A stretch of 64,000 bases of DNA from Oceanobacillus sojae (GCF_900162665.1 NZ_LT727813.1:278214-342213); one strand, 5' to 3'. Counted from the first letter of the stretch, positions 16,577-25,081 are shown. The notes: generated by a model not told the origin, from the sequence alone. Numbers and translations: made by a program.

Positions 16577-16900
16577 CGAAAGGTAAAGTTAGAATTAATT
16601 TATACAAGCTCATGCACGCTGTTACTATTAAATAATTGTTCCTTTTCCAAAATATTTACTTGATCACAATTACGTGCTTTCCTTTCTCTGCAATATAAAC
16701 AGTGTTTGGAAACAGCAATCAAAAAGAAATTCCAGCTGAGAATAAATGCTATAATGAAGCAAGAAAATAATTAAAAATCATCAACACCAAGGGAGTACCA
16801 TCCAATGGTGTTGATGATTTTCTAAAAACTTAACATCTGTCTATACGAAGAGTTTTACATATCCATAAAACAAAGTCTTCTTCAACTTTTTTCTATTGCT
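16577..16900. other. Gene-free interval with an orphan promoter and hairpin
   Basis: There is no credible coding frame. The interval contains an extended -10 promoter (TGC followed by TATAAT at 16750-16755) and, 20 bp later, a 16-bp perfect stem (16774-16821). This combination could specify a very short RNA. Confidence 0.45.
16774..16821 (+). terminator. 16-bp hairpin, possible sRNA/terminator
   Basis: AAAATCATCAACACCA and TGGTGTTGATGATTTT are perfect complements around a 16-nt loop. The stem ends in TTTT followed by C, so it may terminate a short RNA starting near 16762. Confidence 0.5.
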
Positions 16901-17092
16901 TCATGATTTCTCTCCTTCGATTCCTTTCCGTATAAATAATACAGCAAAGAATCCTAAAACAGATAAAGCAGTTATCGCTCCAATTAGCCCCCAATTTATT
17001 TCTCCGTTACGGAGCACACTTACAATCATAATTCCTGCAATAACACCTAGAAACAAATAAACATATGACTTTATTATATTCAGCATCTTCAT
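16901..17092 (-). CDS. Small two-helix membrane protein
   Basis: A 63-residue protein with hydrophobic segments at about 10-27 and 34-53 and a charged C terminus (RKGIEGEKS). It begins in a 4-bp ATGA overlap with the stop of the upstream alkD remnant, so it was once translationally coupled to it. A second Met two codons later is an alternative start. No family was recognised. Confidence 0.55.
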   Translation of the reverse strand: MKMLNIIKSYVYLFLGVIAGIMIVSVLRNGEINWGLIGAITALSVLGFFAVLFIRKGIEGEKS

Positions 17093-17487
17093 CCCCCTTT
17101 ACTATTTTTCTCTTCATTTCCTTTATTTTTCTTAATAGCTTTTAAAGCTTCTGTTTTACTGAGCCTGGACAATGGTGTTTTATCAACAAACTCAAGTACA
17201 GACTGTGGATTTGTTTTGGAATATTCTCTCAGCGCCCATCCAATAGCCTTATTAATGAAAAACTCCTCTGATCCCAGACATTGATTAATATAACTATATA
17301 GCTGTTCCTCGTCTGTCCTTATTTTATATTTTAATTGGAATAAAATTGCTGTCCTTTGCAGCCAGATATTCCCCGAGTCTATCCATTTCCCGGTGACAGC
17401 TTTTTTATTTTGTGGATATTGCATAAAATATTGCCCAACATGTTTCGTTGCAATCCAATCTAAAGATTCTTTTGAATCGTCATTGAA
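17089..17487 (-). pseudogene. Remnant of DNA alkylation repair protein AlkD
   Basis: The frame encodes the C-terminal half of AlkD, with WIATKHVGQYF, WIDSGNIWLQRTAILFQLKYK, FFINKAIGWALREYSKTNP and LSRLSKTEALK all recognisable. Homologues are about 220-235 residues; only about 130 codons remain, and an in-frame stop at 17488-17490 ends the similarity upstream. The only internal ATG gives a 111-residue fragment. The N-terminal half of the HEAT-like repeat glycosylase is not visible in the next 200 bp, so this looks like a 5' deletion, not a point mutation. DNA glycosylase activity is not expected. Confidence 0.7.
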
Positions 17488-17682
17488 TCACTGCAACATA
17501 AATTACTACTACCATTCAGTATTTAACAATATTTCCAGTAGTCTGCCCGGATTTTTGTTATATAAAAACAGTTATGTTAGAATTTGAAATATACAATTAA
17601 CTCGACTTAAATATTCTTTTACAAGAAAAGCACGCCTATAACTTCTCCATCCACTGATAAAGACAAAGGAGGTCTCAGATAA

Positions 17683-17853
17683 ATGAAATATGTGAATGGT
17701 TTATATGCATCACTTGTATTGATAATGTTAGTTCATTTAATCGATAATACTCTATTGGATAATAAGTATTCTGGTATAGCAATTTTTATCTCTTTATTTA
17801 TTTTCTTAGCTGGAACGATGTTTTTTATCAATGCAAAAAATCATATTAAATAA
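17683..17853 (+). CDS. Small membrane protein (56 aa)
   Basis: AAAGGAGG lies about 9 nt before the ATG at 17683. The 56-residue product has two hydrophobic segments, at about 6-22 and 32-50, separated by a short polar loop (DNTLLDNKYSG). A hairpin with a long T tract follows the stop, so it forms a complete monocistronic unit. No family or function was recognised. Confidence 0.65.
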   Translation: MKYVNGLYASLVLIMLVHLIDNTLLDNKYSGIAIFISLFIFLAGTMFFINAKNHIK

Positions 17854-17864
17854 ATACATAAAAG

Positions 17865-17903
17865 TATCAAGAGCCAAGGAATCTTGATATAGCCTTTTTT
17901 TTA
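17865..17903 (+). terminator. Terminator of the 56-aa membrane protein gene
   Basis: TATCAAGA pairs with TCTTGATA, and a run of eight T residues follows after TAGCC. Confidence 0.6.
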
Positions 17904-17960
17904 AAATTAATAAGTCCATATTTTATGGGGTAGTTCCTCATCTTTCTCTATGATCGTCCA

Positions 17961-18386
17961 TTATTTTTTCCTGCTGCTTCGCATGGCTGGGATTACTTTT
18001 AACTCTCCACTTTCATTCTCAGAAAACTGCTTATACTCAGGTGTCCCGATACCGTAAAGCGCAATTTTTCCTTCTTTGTTAAAATGAATCCCCCAGCCCA
18101 GCTTCTTCGGCAAGGTAGAACTTCGTAAACAAGCTTGGGATTTTGCAAAAAAAGCCTCTTCTTCCGCAGCTAGATTTTCTTTTGAAATCTCTTTATGCCT
18201 TACATGTACCTCAAAGAGCAGCTCACTTTGACTATATATATAAGGATTAGCGGATAAGAGTTCATATTCGATTTGTGCTTTCGTCGGCTTCTTGCCACGA
18301 GCTGCTGGAAGCTGTCCCGCTGTTGCCGTGCTATCCGGGGCTACAGTTATAAACGTCTGATAATAATTCAAATCCTTCTTCACCAT
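17961..18386 (-). CDS. DUF6157 family protein
   Basis: A 141-residue soluble protein with the NYYQTFITVAPDS opening and the central PTKAQIEYELLSANPYIYSQSELLFEVHVRH block, which I associate with DUF6157. It ends in a basic tail (RSSRKK). No catalytic motif is evident and the function is unknown. It stands alone with its own ribosome site. Confidence 0.7.
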   Translation of the reverse strand: MVKKDLNYYQTFITVAPDSTATAGQLPAARGKKPTKAQIEYELLSANPYIYSQSELLFEVHVRHKEISKENLAAEEEAFFAKSQACLRSSTLPKKLGWGIHFNKEGKIALYGIGTPEYKQFSENESGELKVIPAMRSSRKK

Positions 18387-18467
18387 TTGCTTGCCTCCCT
18401 GCTATTGATGTTTTCTTTATCATAAAGTTAGTAAATCTCCCGTCAAAACGGAGCTTTGTATAAATTT

Positions 18468-19337
18468 TTATCGTATCCATTCATATTCTGTGAAATCATC
18501 TGTCTTCAAGCCCGTCCACTGCATACTTTTGGTATATAAAATCTTTTGAAGCTCTTCATTATACGAGACGGGTGATGTCCGCTCTGTCTTATTATCTTTA
18601 AAAAATTCCCCAGTAACACCTTTTACTTCACTGGAAGCAGCTAAATAAACCGGACGAGCTGCGCCCTGCTCAGGATTTTTTGAAAATAACTTCATTAATG
18701 GTCTAAATAATTTAGGCGACATCCGTGTTGCCTGCGGTGTATATATAAATCCCGGATGCAGTGCATTAACAGTTATACCACTGTCTGCCAATCTTTTCCC
18801 CATATAATACGTCATCATAAGAACGGCTGTTTTTGCAGTTTTATACGCCTGCATTCCTGAATAGCTGGAAGAAGTCTGGTTTATTGCATCATCCGGATTA
18901 AAATTTTTATCCTGCATGACGGACGCAATATTAATGATTCTTCCTGACCCGGACACCTTTAACTTATCAAGCAGCAGATGACTTAATAAAAACGGAGCCA
19001 GATAATTGACGGCAAAGGTCATCTCAAAACCATCCTCACTGACTTGATATTGACCAAATACACCGCCCGCATTGTTTATAAGAACATCTATTTTTGAATA
19101 ATGCTCCTCAACCTGCTCTGCCAGCCTTCTGATATCCTGCTGTGAAGACAGGTCAGCAACCAGCAATTCAATTTCCCTATTGCCAGTAGTATCTATTATA
19201 TTTTGGCGTGCTTCTTCGCCTCTTTTCTCATTTCTGCACACTAAAATAATGTGACAGCCTTGTTCGGATAAATTGCGCGCTGTTGCAAATCCAATACCTG
19301 AATTAGCCCCTGTTATTAAGATAGTCTTTCCTTCCAC
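18468..19337 (-). CDS. SDR family oxidoreductase, retinol-dehydrogenase-like
   Basis: The 289-residue enzyme has TGANSGIGFATARNL at about 8-22, DVLINNAGG near residue 85, the catalytic Ser in NIASVMQ and a YKTAK active-site motif. The spacing and the LHPGFIYTPQ segment resemble plant/animal retinol-dehydrogenase-like SDRs, widespread in bacilli. The NADP preference and substrate cannot be determined. A small lipoprotein gene lies just upstream. Confidence 0.85.
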   Translation of the reverse strand: MEGKTILITGANSGIGFATARNLSEQGCHIILVCRNEKRGEEARQNIIDTTGNREIELLVADLSSQQDIRRLAEQVEEHYSKIDVLINNAGGVFGQYQVSEDGFEMTFAVNYLAPFLLSHLLLDKLKVSGSGRIINIASVMQDKNFNPDDAINQTSSSYSGMQAYKTAKTAVLMMTYYMGKRLADSGITVNALHPGFIYTPQATRMSPKLFRPLMKLFSKNPEQGAARPVYLAASSEVKGVTGEFFKDNKTERTSPVSYNEELQKILYTKSMQWTGLKTDDFTEYEWIR

Positions 19338-19358
19338 CTGTATCCTCCTTTTTATTAA

Positions 19359-19571
19359 CTATGGATTTAAAATTTCTCTTAATTCCTGTGTGGTTTCTTC
19401 AGTTGTAAAAAAATCATTATTAAATTTACCAAAACTAGTTGATTCAGAAATAGAAATTGCATTTATATTGTATGTCTCAATCATCAGTATTTCCTCCTTT
19501 GGTTGACATCCTGTTAATACAAAAACAAAGGAAAATGATATCAAAACGATAAATAAAAATCGCAAGTTCAC
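19359..19571 (-). CDS. Small lipoprotein (70 aa)
   Basis: The GTG at 19571 is preceded by GGAGGAGG at about 5 nt. The product begins with a signal peptide and an LTGC lipobox with Cys at about residue 22. The mature part is only about 48 residues, with a Ser/Thr-rich, acidic sequence. It could be a truncated member of a larger lipoprotein family, as it lacks any recognisable domain. It ends 21 bp before the SDR gene start and is probably co-transcribed with it. Confidence 0.6.
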   Translation of the reverse strand: MNLRFLFIVLISFSFVFVLTGCQPKEEILMIETYNINAISISESTSFGKFNNDFFTTEETTQELREILNP

Positions 19572-19687
19572 TTCGTCCTCCTCCACATACAGAATAATTC
19601 ATTCTAGCTTGTTTATTTTTTTACAATTTAAGGTACGCTTATCTATCAATAATAACAGAAAATTTAAATTCATACGATTATTCCTGT

Positions 19688-19716
19688 TTGAATCAGAAGT
19701 CCAGCTATGCTAATAT
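19688..19716 (+). promoter_or_regulatory. Promoter of the rlmA leader transcript
   Basis: TTGAAT at 19688-19693 and TAATAT at 19711-19716 have a 17-bp spacer, and TGC precedes the -10 box. The predicted start near 19723 gives a leader of about 180 nt before the methyltransferase. Confidence 0.6.
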
Positions 19717-19766
19717 ATTCATGAATTAGATTTCTATAATTCATTTAAATTTAAAGGAGTTTTTTT

Positions 19767-19796
19767 ATGTATTTTCAACCTCTTCTTTATAGCTGA
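19767..19796 (+). CDS. Nine-codon leader peptide MYFQPLLYS
   Basis: AAAGGAG (19753-19759) sits 7 nt before an ATG that opens a 9-codon frame ending in TGA. The strong ribosome site on such a short frame, in the leader of an rRNA methyltransferase gene, suggests a regulatory peptide. Ribosome stalling on it by an antibiotic would alter leader RNA folding, as for other inducible ribosome-protection genes. This role is inferred. Confidence 0.5.
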   Translation: MYFQPLLYS

Positions 19797-19820
19797 TAAC
19801 TAGATGTAGATTGTTTCCAA

Positions 19821-19882
19821 ACCCAGTTCATATCATTTTTGCATGTATGACAGGGGTTTATTTGTCTATGTCTTTTTTCTGT
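19821..19882 (+). promoter_or_regulatory. Candidate attenuator hairpin in the rlmA leader
   Basis: AAACCC pairs with GGGTTT and TCATA with TATGA in an imperfect nested hairpin (about 19822-19862), followed by a TCTTTTTTC tract. It lies between the leader peptide and the methyltransferase start. Confidence 0.4.
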
Positions 19883-19906
19883 CTAAATAAAGAATGAGGT
19901 GGCTAA

Positions 19907-20788
19907 ATGAATAAAAGAACATTGGCTGCAGAATATGCAAACCATTCTGAAGCTATTTTTAAATGTCCTGTCTGTAACTCATCGATGAGAGTTTTCGAGC
20001 TGAAAAGTTTAATCTGCTCAAATAATCATACATTTGACTTTGCCAAGCAGGGATATATCAACCTGATGACTCACCCTGTAAAAAATAAGTACAGCAGAAA
20101 GCTTTTCGAAGCGCGCAGAAAACTTATTGCAGAGGCTGGTTTTTTCGAACCATTAAGTCAAGCAATTACTGAAATCGTCTATAAGCACGTTGATATTAAT
20201 AAGAAAAGTCTTTCGTTAATTGATATGGGATGTGGTGAAGGTTCGCATCTCTTTAACATCTGCAAGAGTATTCGTTCTAAGTATCAAAAAATAATAACAG
20301 GAATAGGGATTGATATTTCTAAAGAAGGGATTCTGGAGGCTTCTAAAAGCTATACCAATAAGATTTGGACTGTTGGTGATCTTGCGAATACGCCTTTTAT
20401 GAATGAGCAATTCGATGTTATGCTGAACATCTTGTCACCATCAAATTATAATGAATTTAACAGAGTCCTAAAAGCGGATGGTTTATTAATAAAAGTCGTT
20501 CCGCAAAGCAGCTACTTAAAAGAACTAAGAGAAATTATTTTCAATCAGCCTGAAAAACAATCCTATTCTAATACAGATACTGTTATAAGATTTAATGAAA
20601 ATTTTCAAATGGTGGATAATTCAAGGGTAAGTTATACTGTTCCTCTTGATAAACTATCCATTCAATCACTGGTTGAAATGACTCCCTTATCGTGGGAGGC
20701 GCCAAAGGAAGAGGTTAAATCCTTCTTGAATGGAGATACAACTCAAATAACCGTTGCTTTAGAAATATTAATTGGCAAAAAACAATAA
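19907..20788 (+). CDS. rlmA: 23S rRNA (guanine-N1)-methyltransferase, RlmA type
   Basis: The 293-residue protein starts with a zinc knuckle (CPVCNSSM and CSNNHTFD, four Cys/His ligands at about 19-41) followed by the family hallmark FAKQGYINLM. The SAM motif LIDMGCGEGSH is near residue 105. This is the RlmA family that methylates N1 of G745 or G748 in 23S rRNA hairpin 35; in Gram-positives the RlmA(II)/TlrB type acts on G748 and affects macrolides such as tylosin. The upstream leader peptide and hairpin suggest antibiotic-induced expression. A bidirectional terminator follows. Confidence 0.85.
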   Translation: MNKRTLAAEYANHSEAIFKCPVCNSSMRVFELKSLICSNNHTFDFAKQGYINLMTHPVKNKYSRKLFEARRKLIAEAGFFEPLSQAITEIVYKHVDINKKSLSLIDMGCGEGSHLFNICKSIRSKYQKIITGIGIDISKEGILEASKSYTNKIWTVGDLANTPFMNEQFDVMLNILSPSNYNEFNRVLKADGLLIKVVPQSSYLKELREIIFNQPEKQSYSNTDTVIRFNENFQMVDNSRVSYTVPLDKLSIQSLVEMTPLSWEAPKEEVKSFLNGDTTQITVALEILIGKKQ

Positions 20789-20798
20789 TATACAGTTA

Positions 20799-20843
20799 AA
20801 AACCCTATAAAACAAACCTGTCCGTTTTGTTTTATAGGGTTTT
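20799..20843. terminator. Bidirectional terminator
   Basis: AAAACCCTATAAAACAAA and TTTGTTTTATAGGGTTTT form an 18-bp stem between the convergent rlmA and allantoinase genes. Confidence 0.85.
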
Positions 20844-20877
20844 CTGAGAAAGTAATACTCAACAATTAAAATGGCTG

Positions 20878-22233
20878 TTATTTTGTCAATAGTTCACCTT
20901 TTGGTTCACCAATAATACCCTTTTCAAGGTCAAATACGACATTCCCCCGTAAGATTGTTTTAGTTACACGGCAGCCGATTTTTCTTCCTTCATAGGCGCT
21001 GTGCTTGTTCTTATAGTATAAATTTTCTCTTGTTACAGTATAAGACTCGTCCGGATCCAAGAAAATGATATCCGCATCCTTTGCAATTGCAATTTCACCT
21101 TTGTTTGTTAAATTGAAACGTTTAGCAGGAGTTGTTGCGATGAGTTCGACAAATCTTTCAATAGGAAGTCCGCGCTGCTTTACTGCAAGATCGAACATTA
21201 AGTCAACATTGTTCTGTGCTCCGCTGATACCGCCCCATGCTTCAAAAAGATTATTGGCCTCTGTTTTTAAGTTCTCTGTACACGGTGAATGATCAGATGT
21301 TAACCAATCAATATTGCCATTTAATAATTCTTCCCATAACTTGTCATGGTCTGCTTTCTTTCTTAGTGGCGGCTGACATTTTGCATATGCGCCAATCTCT
21401 TCTACATCCTCTGCAGACATTGCAAAGTAATGCGGACATGATTCTACGGTTACATCTAAACCTTCTGCGCGAGCTTTTAAAATTTCCTGTACTGCTTCAG
21501 AGGTACTAATATGGACGATATGAAGCCGGCACCCTGTTTCTTTTGCAAATAATAACGCGCGCTGTACTGCCTCAACCTCTGTAAATACTGGACGTGCATC
21601 CGGATAATCCATTGCAGAAACCTTTCCTTCACGGATGAATTCTGCCTCTAGTTTCGAAGTTATATCCGGATTTTCTGCATGAAGGCAAAGGATTTGATCT
21701 AATTCTGCCAGCTTTTTCATGCCTTTATACAAGGTGAAATCATCAACGCTTTCAAAATCACCCGGAGTATCACTGCCCACATTAGATAGAAATGCTTTAA
21801 ATGCAGGAACTCCAGCCTTATCCAATTCTTCCAGATCATCTATATTTCCAGGTACAAGCCCGCCATAGAAAGCATAATCAACATAGTTTTGTGTTTTAGC
21901 TGCTTCCAGCTTTAAATCAAGTGCTGCTTTATTTGTTGTAGCTGGCAATGCATTTAAAGGCATTTCCACATAGCTTGTCGTACCCCCGGCAGCTAATGCC
22001 TTTGATCCGGTTTCAAACCCTTCCCATTCCGTTCTCCCGGGCTCACTAATATGAACATGCGTGTCCACCATACCTGGCAGCACATACTGTCCGGAAGCAT
22101 CTAGTATGTCTGCAGATGCTTCTGTAATTTCCTCGGCAATCACAGTAATTTTCCCATCTTTAATACCAATTTCAATCTTTTTCGGACCATCAGCTAATAC
22201 TACTTCACCATTCCGAATAATTAAATCTAACAT
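20878..22233 (-). CDS. allB: Allantoinase
   Basis: A cyclic amidohydrolase of 451 residues that opens allantoin to allantoate. [17 protein letters not shown] carries the first two metal-binding His. The bridging Lys is in [11 protein letters not shown], the later His ligands are in LHAENP and HIVHIST, and TSDHSPC holds the Asp. Length and the GRTEWEGF motif distinguish AllB from dihydroorotase and hydantoinase. No other ureide genes (allantoate amidohydrolase, permease, PucR) lie nearby, so the rest of the pathway must be elsewhere. Confidence 0.9.
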   Translation of the reverse strand: MLDLIIRNGEVVLADGPKKIEIGIKDGKITVIAEEITEASADILDASGQYVLPGMVDTHVHISEPGRTEWEGFETGSKALAAGGTTSYVEMPLNALPATTNKAALDLKLEAAKTQNYVDYAFYGGLVPGNIDDLEELDKAGVPAFKAFLSNVGSDTPGDFESVDDFTLYKGMKKLAELDQILCLHAENPDITSKLEAEFIREGKVSAMDYPDARPVFTEVEAVQRALLFAKETGCRLHIVHISTSEAVQEILKARAEGLDVTVESCPHYFAMSAEDVEEIGAYAKCQPPLRKKADHDKLWEELLNGNIDWLTSDHSPCTENLKTEANNLFEAWGGISGAQNNVDLMFDLAVKQRGLPIERFVELIATTPAKRFNLTNKGEIAIAKDADIIFLDPDESYTVTRENLYYKNKHSAYEGRKIGCRVTKTILRGNVVFDLEKGIIGEPKGELLTK

Positions 22234-22468
22234 GTTGATTCCACCTCTTTATAAAATGAGAGCAAGAGTAATTGTTACTGTTATCGTTGTTGTACTTCGA
22301 AATCTTTTCATGAAATCTAACTTAAGAGCGGCGTATAATAATCCAGATCTTTTTAATCATTCATTGATTTTCCATCATTACACTTTCTTTATTATGTGAT
22401 TAATCAATATCTTCCATCAATGATACATTGTCTAACCTGCTCGTATATCATTTCCCCTAATATGACAA

Positions 22469-22852
22469 TTAGTTTGAACCTGCTTTTCCTTCCTGTTCCT
22501 CATTATCTTCCCCATGCAATTCCTTTAAATGCTTGAGATGCTCCGTCCCCCAGCTCCTCATGGATACTAACAATGGTGTTAACCCGTGTCCATATTCCGT
22601 CATCGAATATTCCACTTTTGGGGGCACCTGTTGGTAGACTTCACGATGAACAATGTCATTATATTCTAACTCTCTTAATTGTGAGGTTAACATTTTTTTA
22701 GTGATTTCCGGAATAGCCCGCTGCAGCTCACTAAAGCGTAATTTTTCATTTTCCATAAGATGAAATAAAATAATCGGTTTCCATTTACCAACAATAATAT
22801 CTAATGCAACTTGAAGCTCTCCACAATTTTCACCCACAGTTAGATTCGCCAT
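22469..22852 (-). CDS. HxlR family transcriptional regulator
   Basis: The 127-residue winged-helix protein has CGELQVALDIIVGKWKPIILFHLMENEKLRFSEL and the SQLRELEYNDIVHREVY wing, typical of HxlR. A Cys near residue 10 is at the position used for thiol sensing in HypR/YodB-type members. It is divergent from a flavin reductase gene, the usual arrangement for electrophile- or quinone-responsive control. The shared region contains the motif AAAGTAACTAGGTATATTTA as a possible operator. Confidence 0.85.
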   Translation of the reverse strand: MANLTVGENCGELQVALDIIVGKWKPIILFHLMENEKLRFSELQRAIPEITKKMLTSQLRELEYNDIVHREVYQQVPPKVEYSMTEYGHGLTPLLVSMRSWGTEHLKHLKELHGEDNEEQEGKAGSN

Positions 22853-23044
22853 TTTTAAATTTCTCCTTTATAAAGACATGCGTAAAATCCTTTTATATCA
22901 ATTGGTTTCCTAAAAGTAACTAGGTATATTTAAAGTGCCTTCTTCTCAAAAAGAAACTTTAGGTTTATTATAACTCTAGTAATCAAATTAATACAAACTT
23001 ATTATTTGATTCATTTCATATAAATTTATACGGAGGGTTACAGC

Positions 23045-23626
23045 ATGACTAGAATTGGTATTATTACAGGAAGCACACGTGACGTACGTGTTAATTTACA
23101 GGTTGCAGAATGGATTAAAGATTTTGCAGATAATAGAGATGTGGATGCAACATTTGAAATCGTTGATATTAAAGAAAGTGGTCTTGGACGCTTTAATGAA
23201 GCAATTCCACCGCTTATGACAAATAAAGAATATACAACAGAAGAGCAAAGTGTCTGGTCAAGAAAAATTGATTCGTTTGACGGCTTTATTTTTGTTACAC
23301 CTGAATATAATAAAAATTTCCCGTCAGGTCTTAAAGATCATTTAGATTACCTAGGTTCAGAATGGCATCATAAAGCAGCGGGTATCGTAAGCTACGGTTC
23401 CACCCTTGGTATTGCAGCTTCCCTTGCACTGCGCACCACTTTATCAAACTTAAAAATTGCAACGGTAGAACCACAAGGTGCATTCAGCTTATTTAATGAT
23501 TTTGAAAACATGGCAACTTTCAAACCAATGGAGGTTCATAAACCAAGATTTGGTGAAATGATTGATGATGTTGTTGCCTGGTCAAATGCACTTAAATCAG
23601 TTAGAAAAGAAAAAGCTTTAGTGTAA
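23045..23626 (+). CDS. NADPH-dependent FMN reductase
   Basis: A flavodoxin-fold reductase of 193 residues, with the flavin phosphate loop GIITGSTRDVRVN at the N terminus and the TPEYNKNFPSGLKDHLDYLG motif near 85-104. Members reduce flavins, azo compounds or quinones with NAD(P)H. GGAGGG precedes the ATG. The divergent HxlR gene suggests induction by reactive electrophiles. A strong terminator follows. Confidence 0.88.
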   Translation: MTRIGIITGSTRDVRVNLQVAEWIKDFADNRDVDATFEIVDIKESGLGRFNEAIPPLMTNKEYTTEEQSVWSRKIDSFDGFIFVTPEYNKNFPSGLKDHLDYLGSEWHHKAAGIVSYGSTLGIAASLALRTTLSNLKIATVEPQGAFSLFNDFENMATFKPMEVHKPRFGEMIDDVVAWSNALKSVRKEKALV

Positions 23627-23643
23627 AACTTAATGAACAAATA

Positions 23644-23697
23644 AAAGGAGCTTTCGTCAAATACATGTTTATACATTTGATGAAAGCTCCTTTGTTT
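23644..23697. terminator. Terminator between FMN reductase and CGNR genes
   Basis: AAAGGAGCTTTCGTCAAAT and ATTTGATGAAAGCTCCTTT form a nearly perfect 19-bp stem followed by TTTTC. Confidence 0.8.
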
Positions 23698-23699
23698 TC

Positions 23700-24320
23700 T
23701 TATTTCAGGTTACTCTTTTTCTTGTAATACCGCCGCGCTTTTTCCCTGTTTCCACAATCCGCCATTGAACACCAACGACGGCTTTTGTTCCGGCTTGAAT
23801 CAAAGAACAGCCATCCGCACGGTTCTCCTTCACACTGCTTTACTCTGTCCAATTTTTCCGAAAGTAAAAGGTCTATTGCTGACTGCACAATTGGCCAAAG
23901 CATATAATCAAGCTCGTGTTCTCCTTTTTGAAAGCTTAAAATATACGTACTTTCTTTTGGAATAATTTCAGCCAAACTATACGCCCTTGTCAAATATTTA
24001 TTTAAAATAGCACGATCAAGTGAATCAGGCTCTAAACCAGCAGCAATTGATCTGAATAAACGAAAAATAGCTTCCCTTAATTCAATGGCTTCTTCTAAAA
24101 CCTTTGCAGCCTGATCTGGATGATGTTTTGCCTTTTCAAGTAAGCTCTTTTGTTGAGGACTGCTTAAAATATCCGCATATCGGCTCCATTCCACTAATTT
24201 TTCATAATTTATTAACCAATCCTTTGCGTTATCGCTATTATGCCAGCTGACAGTATTGGCAAAATCTAAACATAAACGCTCTCCAATTAAATTTTCAGCA
24301 CTTGTGTTTAATTTAGACAT
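23700..24320 (-). CDS. ABATE/CGNR zinc-finger regulator
   Basis: The 206-residue protein has an ABATE-type N-terminal domain (LIGERLCLDFANTVSWH) and a C-terminal CGNR zinc finger (CEGEPCGWLFFDSSRNKSRRWCSMADCGNREKARRYY with four Cys). Such proteins are putative transcription regulators. An ATG at 24329 directly abuts GGAGGG; the ATG at 24320 has proper spacing and is preferred. It is divergent from a DinB-like gene. The shared region carries two copies of TATAACCATTA overlapping both promoters. Confidence 0.85.
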   Translation of the reverse strand: MSKLNTSAENLIGERLCLDFANTVSWHNSDNAKDWLINYEKLVEWSRYADILSSPQQKSLLEKAKHHPDQAAKVLEEAIELREAIFRLFRSIAAGLEPDSLDRAILNKYLTRAYSLAEIIPKESTYILSFQKGEHELDYMLWPIVQSAIDLLLSEKLDRVKQCEGEPCGWLFFDSSRNKSRRWCSMADCGNREKARRYYKKKSNLK

Positions 24321-24339
24321 TTTCCGCATCCCTCCTTTT

Positions 24340-24398
24340 TATAACCATTATAAAGTTTATTGACAGTTATAATCAATCCTTTTATAATATAACCATTA
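24340..24398. promoter_or_regulatory. Divergent promoters with direct-repeat operators
   Basis: On the plus strand TTGACA (24360-24365) and TATAAT (24383-24388) have a 17-bp spacer, a perfect consensus promoter for the DinB-like gene. On the minus strand TTGATT (24371-24376) and TATAAT (24347-24352) have an 18-bp spacer. TATAACCATTA occurs at 24340-24350 and 24388-24398, one copy near each start site, fitting control of both genes by the CGNR protein. Confidence 0.7.
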
Positions 24399-24495
24399 AA
24401 AGTTATTTAGAAGGTTATACTTAATCAGGGGCATTTTTCATGGTTTAATTCAAAATAATTTGTAAGGGGTTACAAAAAATATCGGAGGGATGAAG

Positions 24496-24957
24496 ATGAG
24501 TGACGCATTAAGAAATGCAATGGAAACGATGATAAAGGAAACATTTGAAGGACCACCTGGTGAAGGCAGTATGTTCACTGAATCACGGCCAAACAGCGGG
24601 CTCTTCGGGAGTCTGAATCAGTTAACCGCAAATGAGGCTTCCACTGCAGTTAATGGAACGACAATTGCTGCACATGCTGATCACACCCGGTTTTATTTAT
24701 GGGGGACCAATGTCATCCTGAAAGATGGTAAACAGCCGGAAATGGATTGGGGAGAAAGCTGGAAGATTAATTTAGTTGATGAAAAGAGATGGAATCAAAT
24801 TCAGGAAGAATTGCGGCATGAATACGTAACATTTTTAGAAAGACTCAATACGATTGAATGGAGTGAGCCCCCTACAAAAGAGGTATTAGGTTCTTTGGCT
24901 CATTCAGCATATCATCTTGGAGCTATTCGACAGATGTTGAAGGTGATTAAGGGGTAG
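24496..24957 (+). CDS. DinB-like protein
   Basis: A 153-residue four-helix protein of the DinB/YfiT superfamily. Candidate metal-binding His residues are at HADHTRF in the second helix region and at LAHSAYHLGAIRQM near the C terminus. These proteins are often thiol-dependent transferases or DNA-damage- and stress-induced. The ATG at 24496 is 7 nt after GGAGG; a slightly earlier ATG is too close. A consensus promoter and a divergent CGNR regulator gene suggest tight control. A terminator hairpin follows at 25046-25081. Confidence 0.8.
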   Translation: MSDALRNAMETMIKETFEGPPGEGSMFTESRPNSGLFGSLNQLTANEASTAVNGTTIAAHADHTRFYLWGTNVILKDGKQPEMDWGESWKINLVDEKRWNQIQEELRHEYVTFLERLNTIEWSEPPTKEVLGSLAHSAYHLGAIRQMLKVIKG

Positions 24958-25045
24958 GTTTTTAAACCACATTATGAACTTTAGTCCTGTATAAAACAAT
25001 CCAACTGCACTCTTTAATTGTGCTATTTTTACTTGAATATTTTCA

Positions 25046-25081
25046 AAAGAAAAGGAGTTCATTTAAGAATTCCTTTTCTTA
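25046..25081 (+). terminator. Terminator of the DinB-like gene
   Basis: AAGAAAAGGA and TCCTTTTCTT enclose a short inner GTTC/GAAT pairing. The T tract is partly within the stem. Confidence 0.55.
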
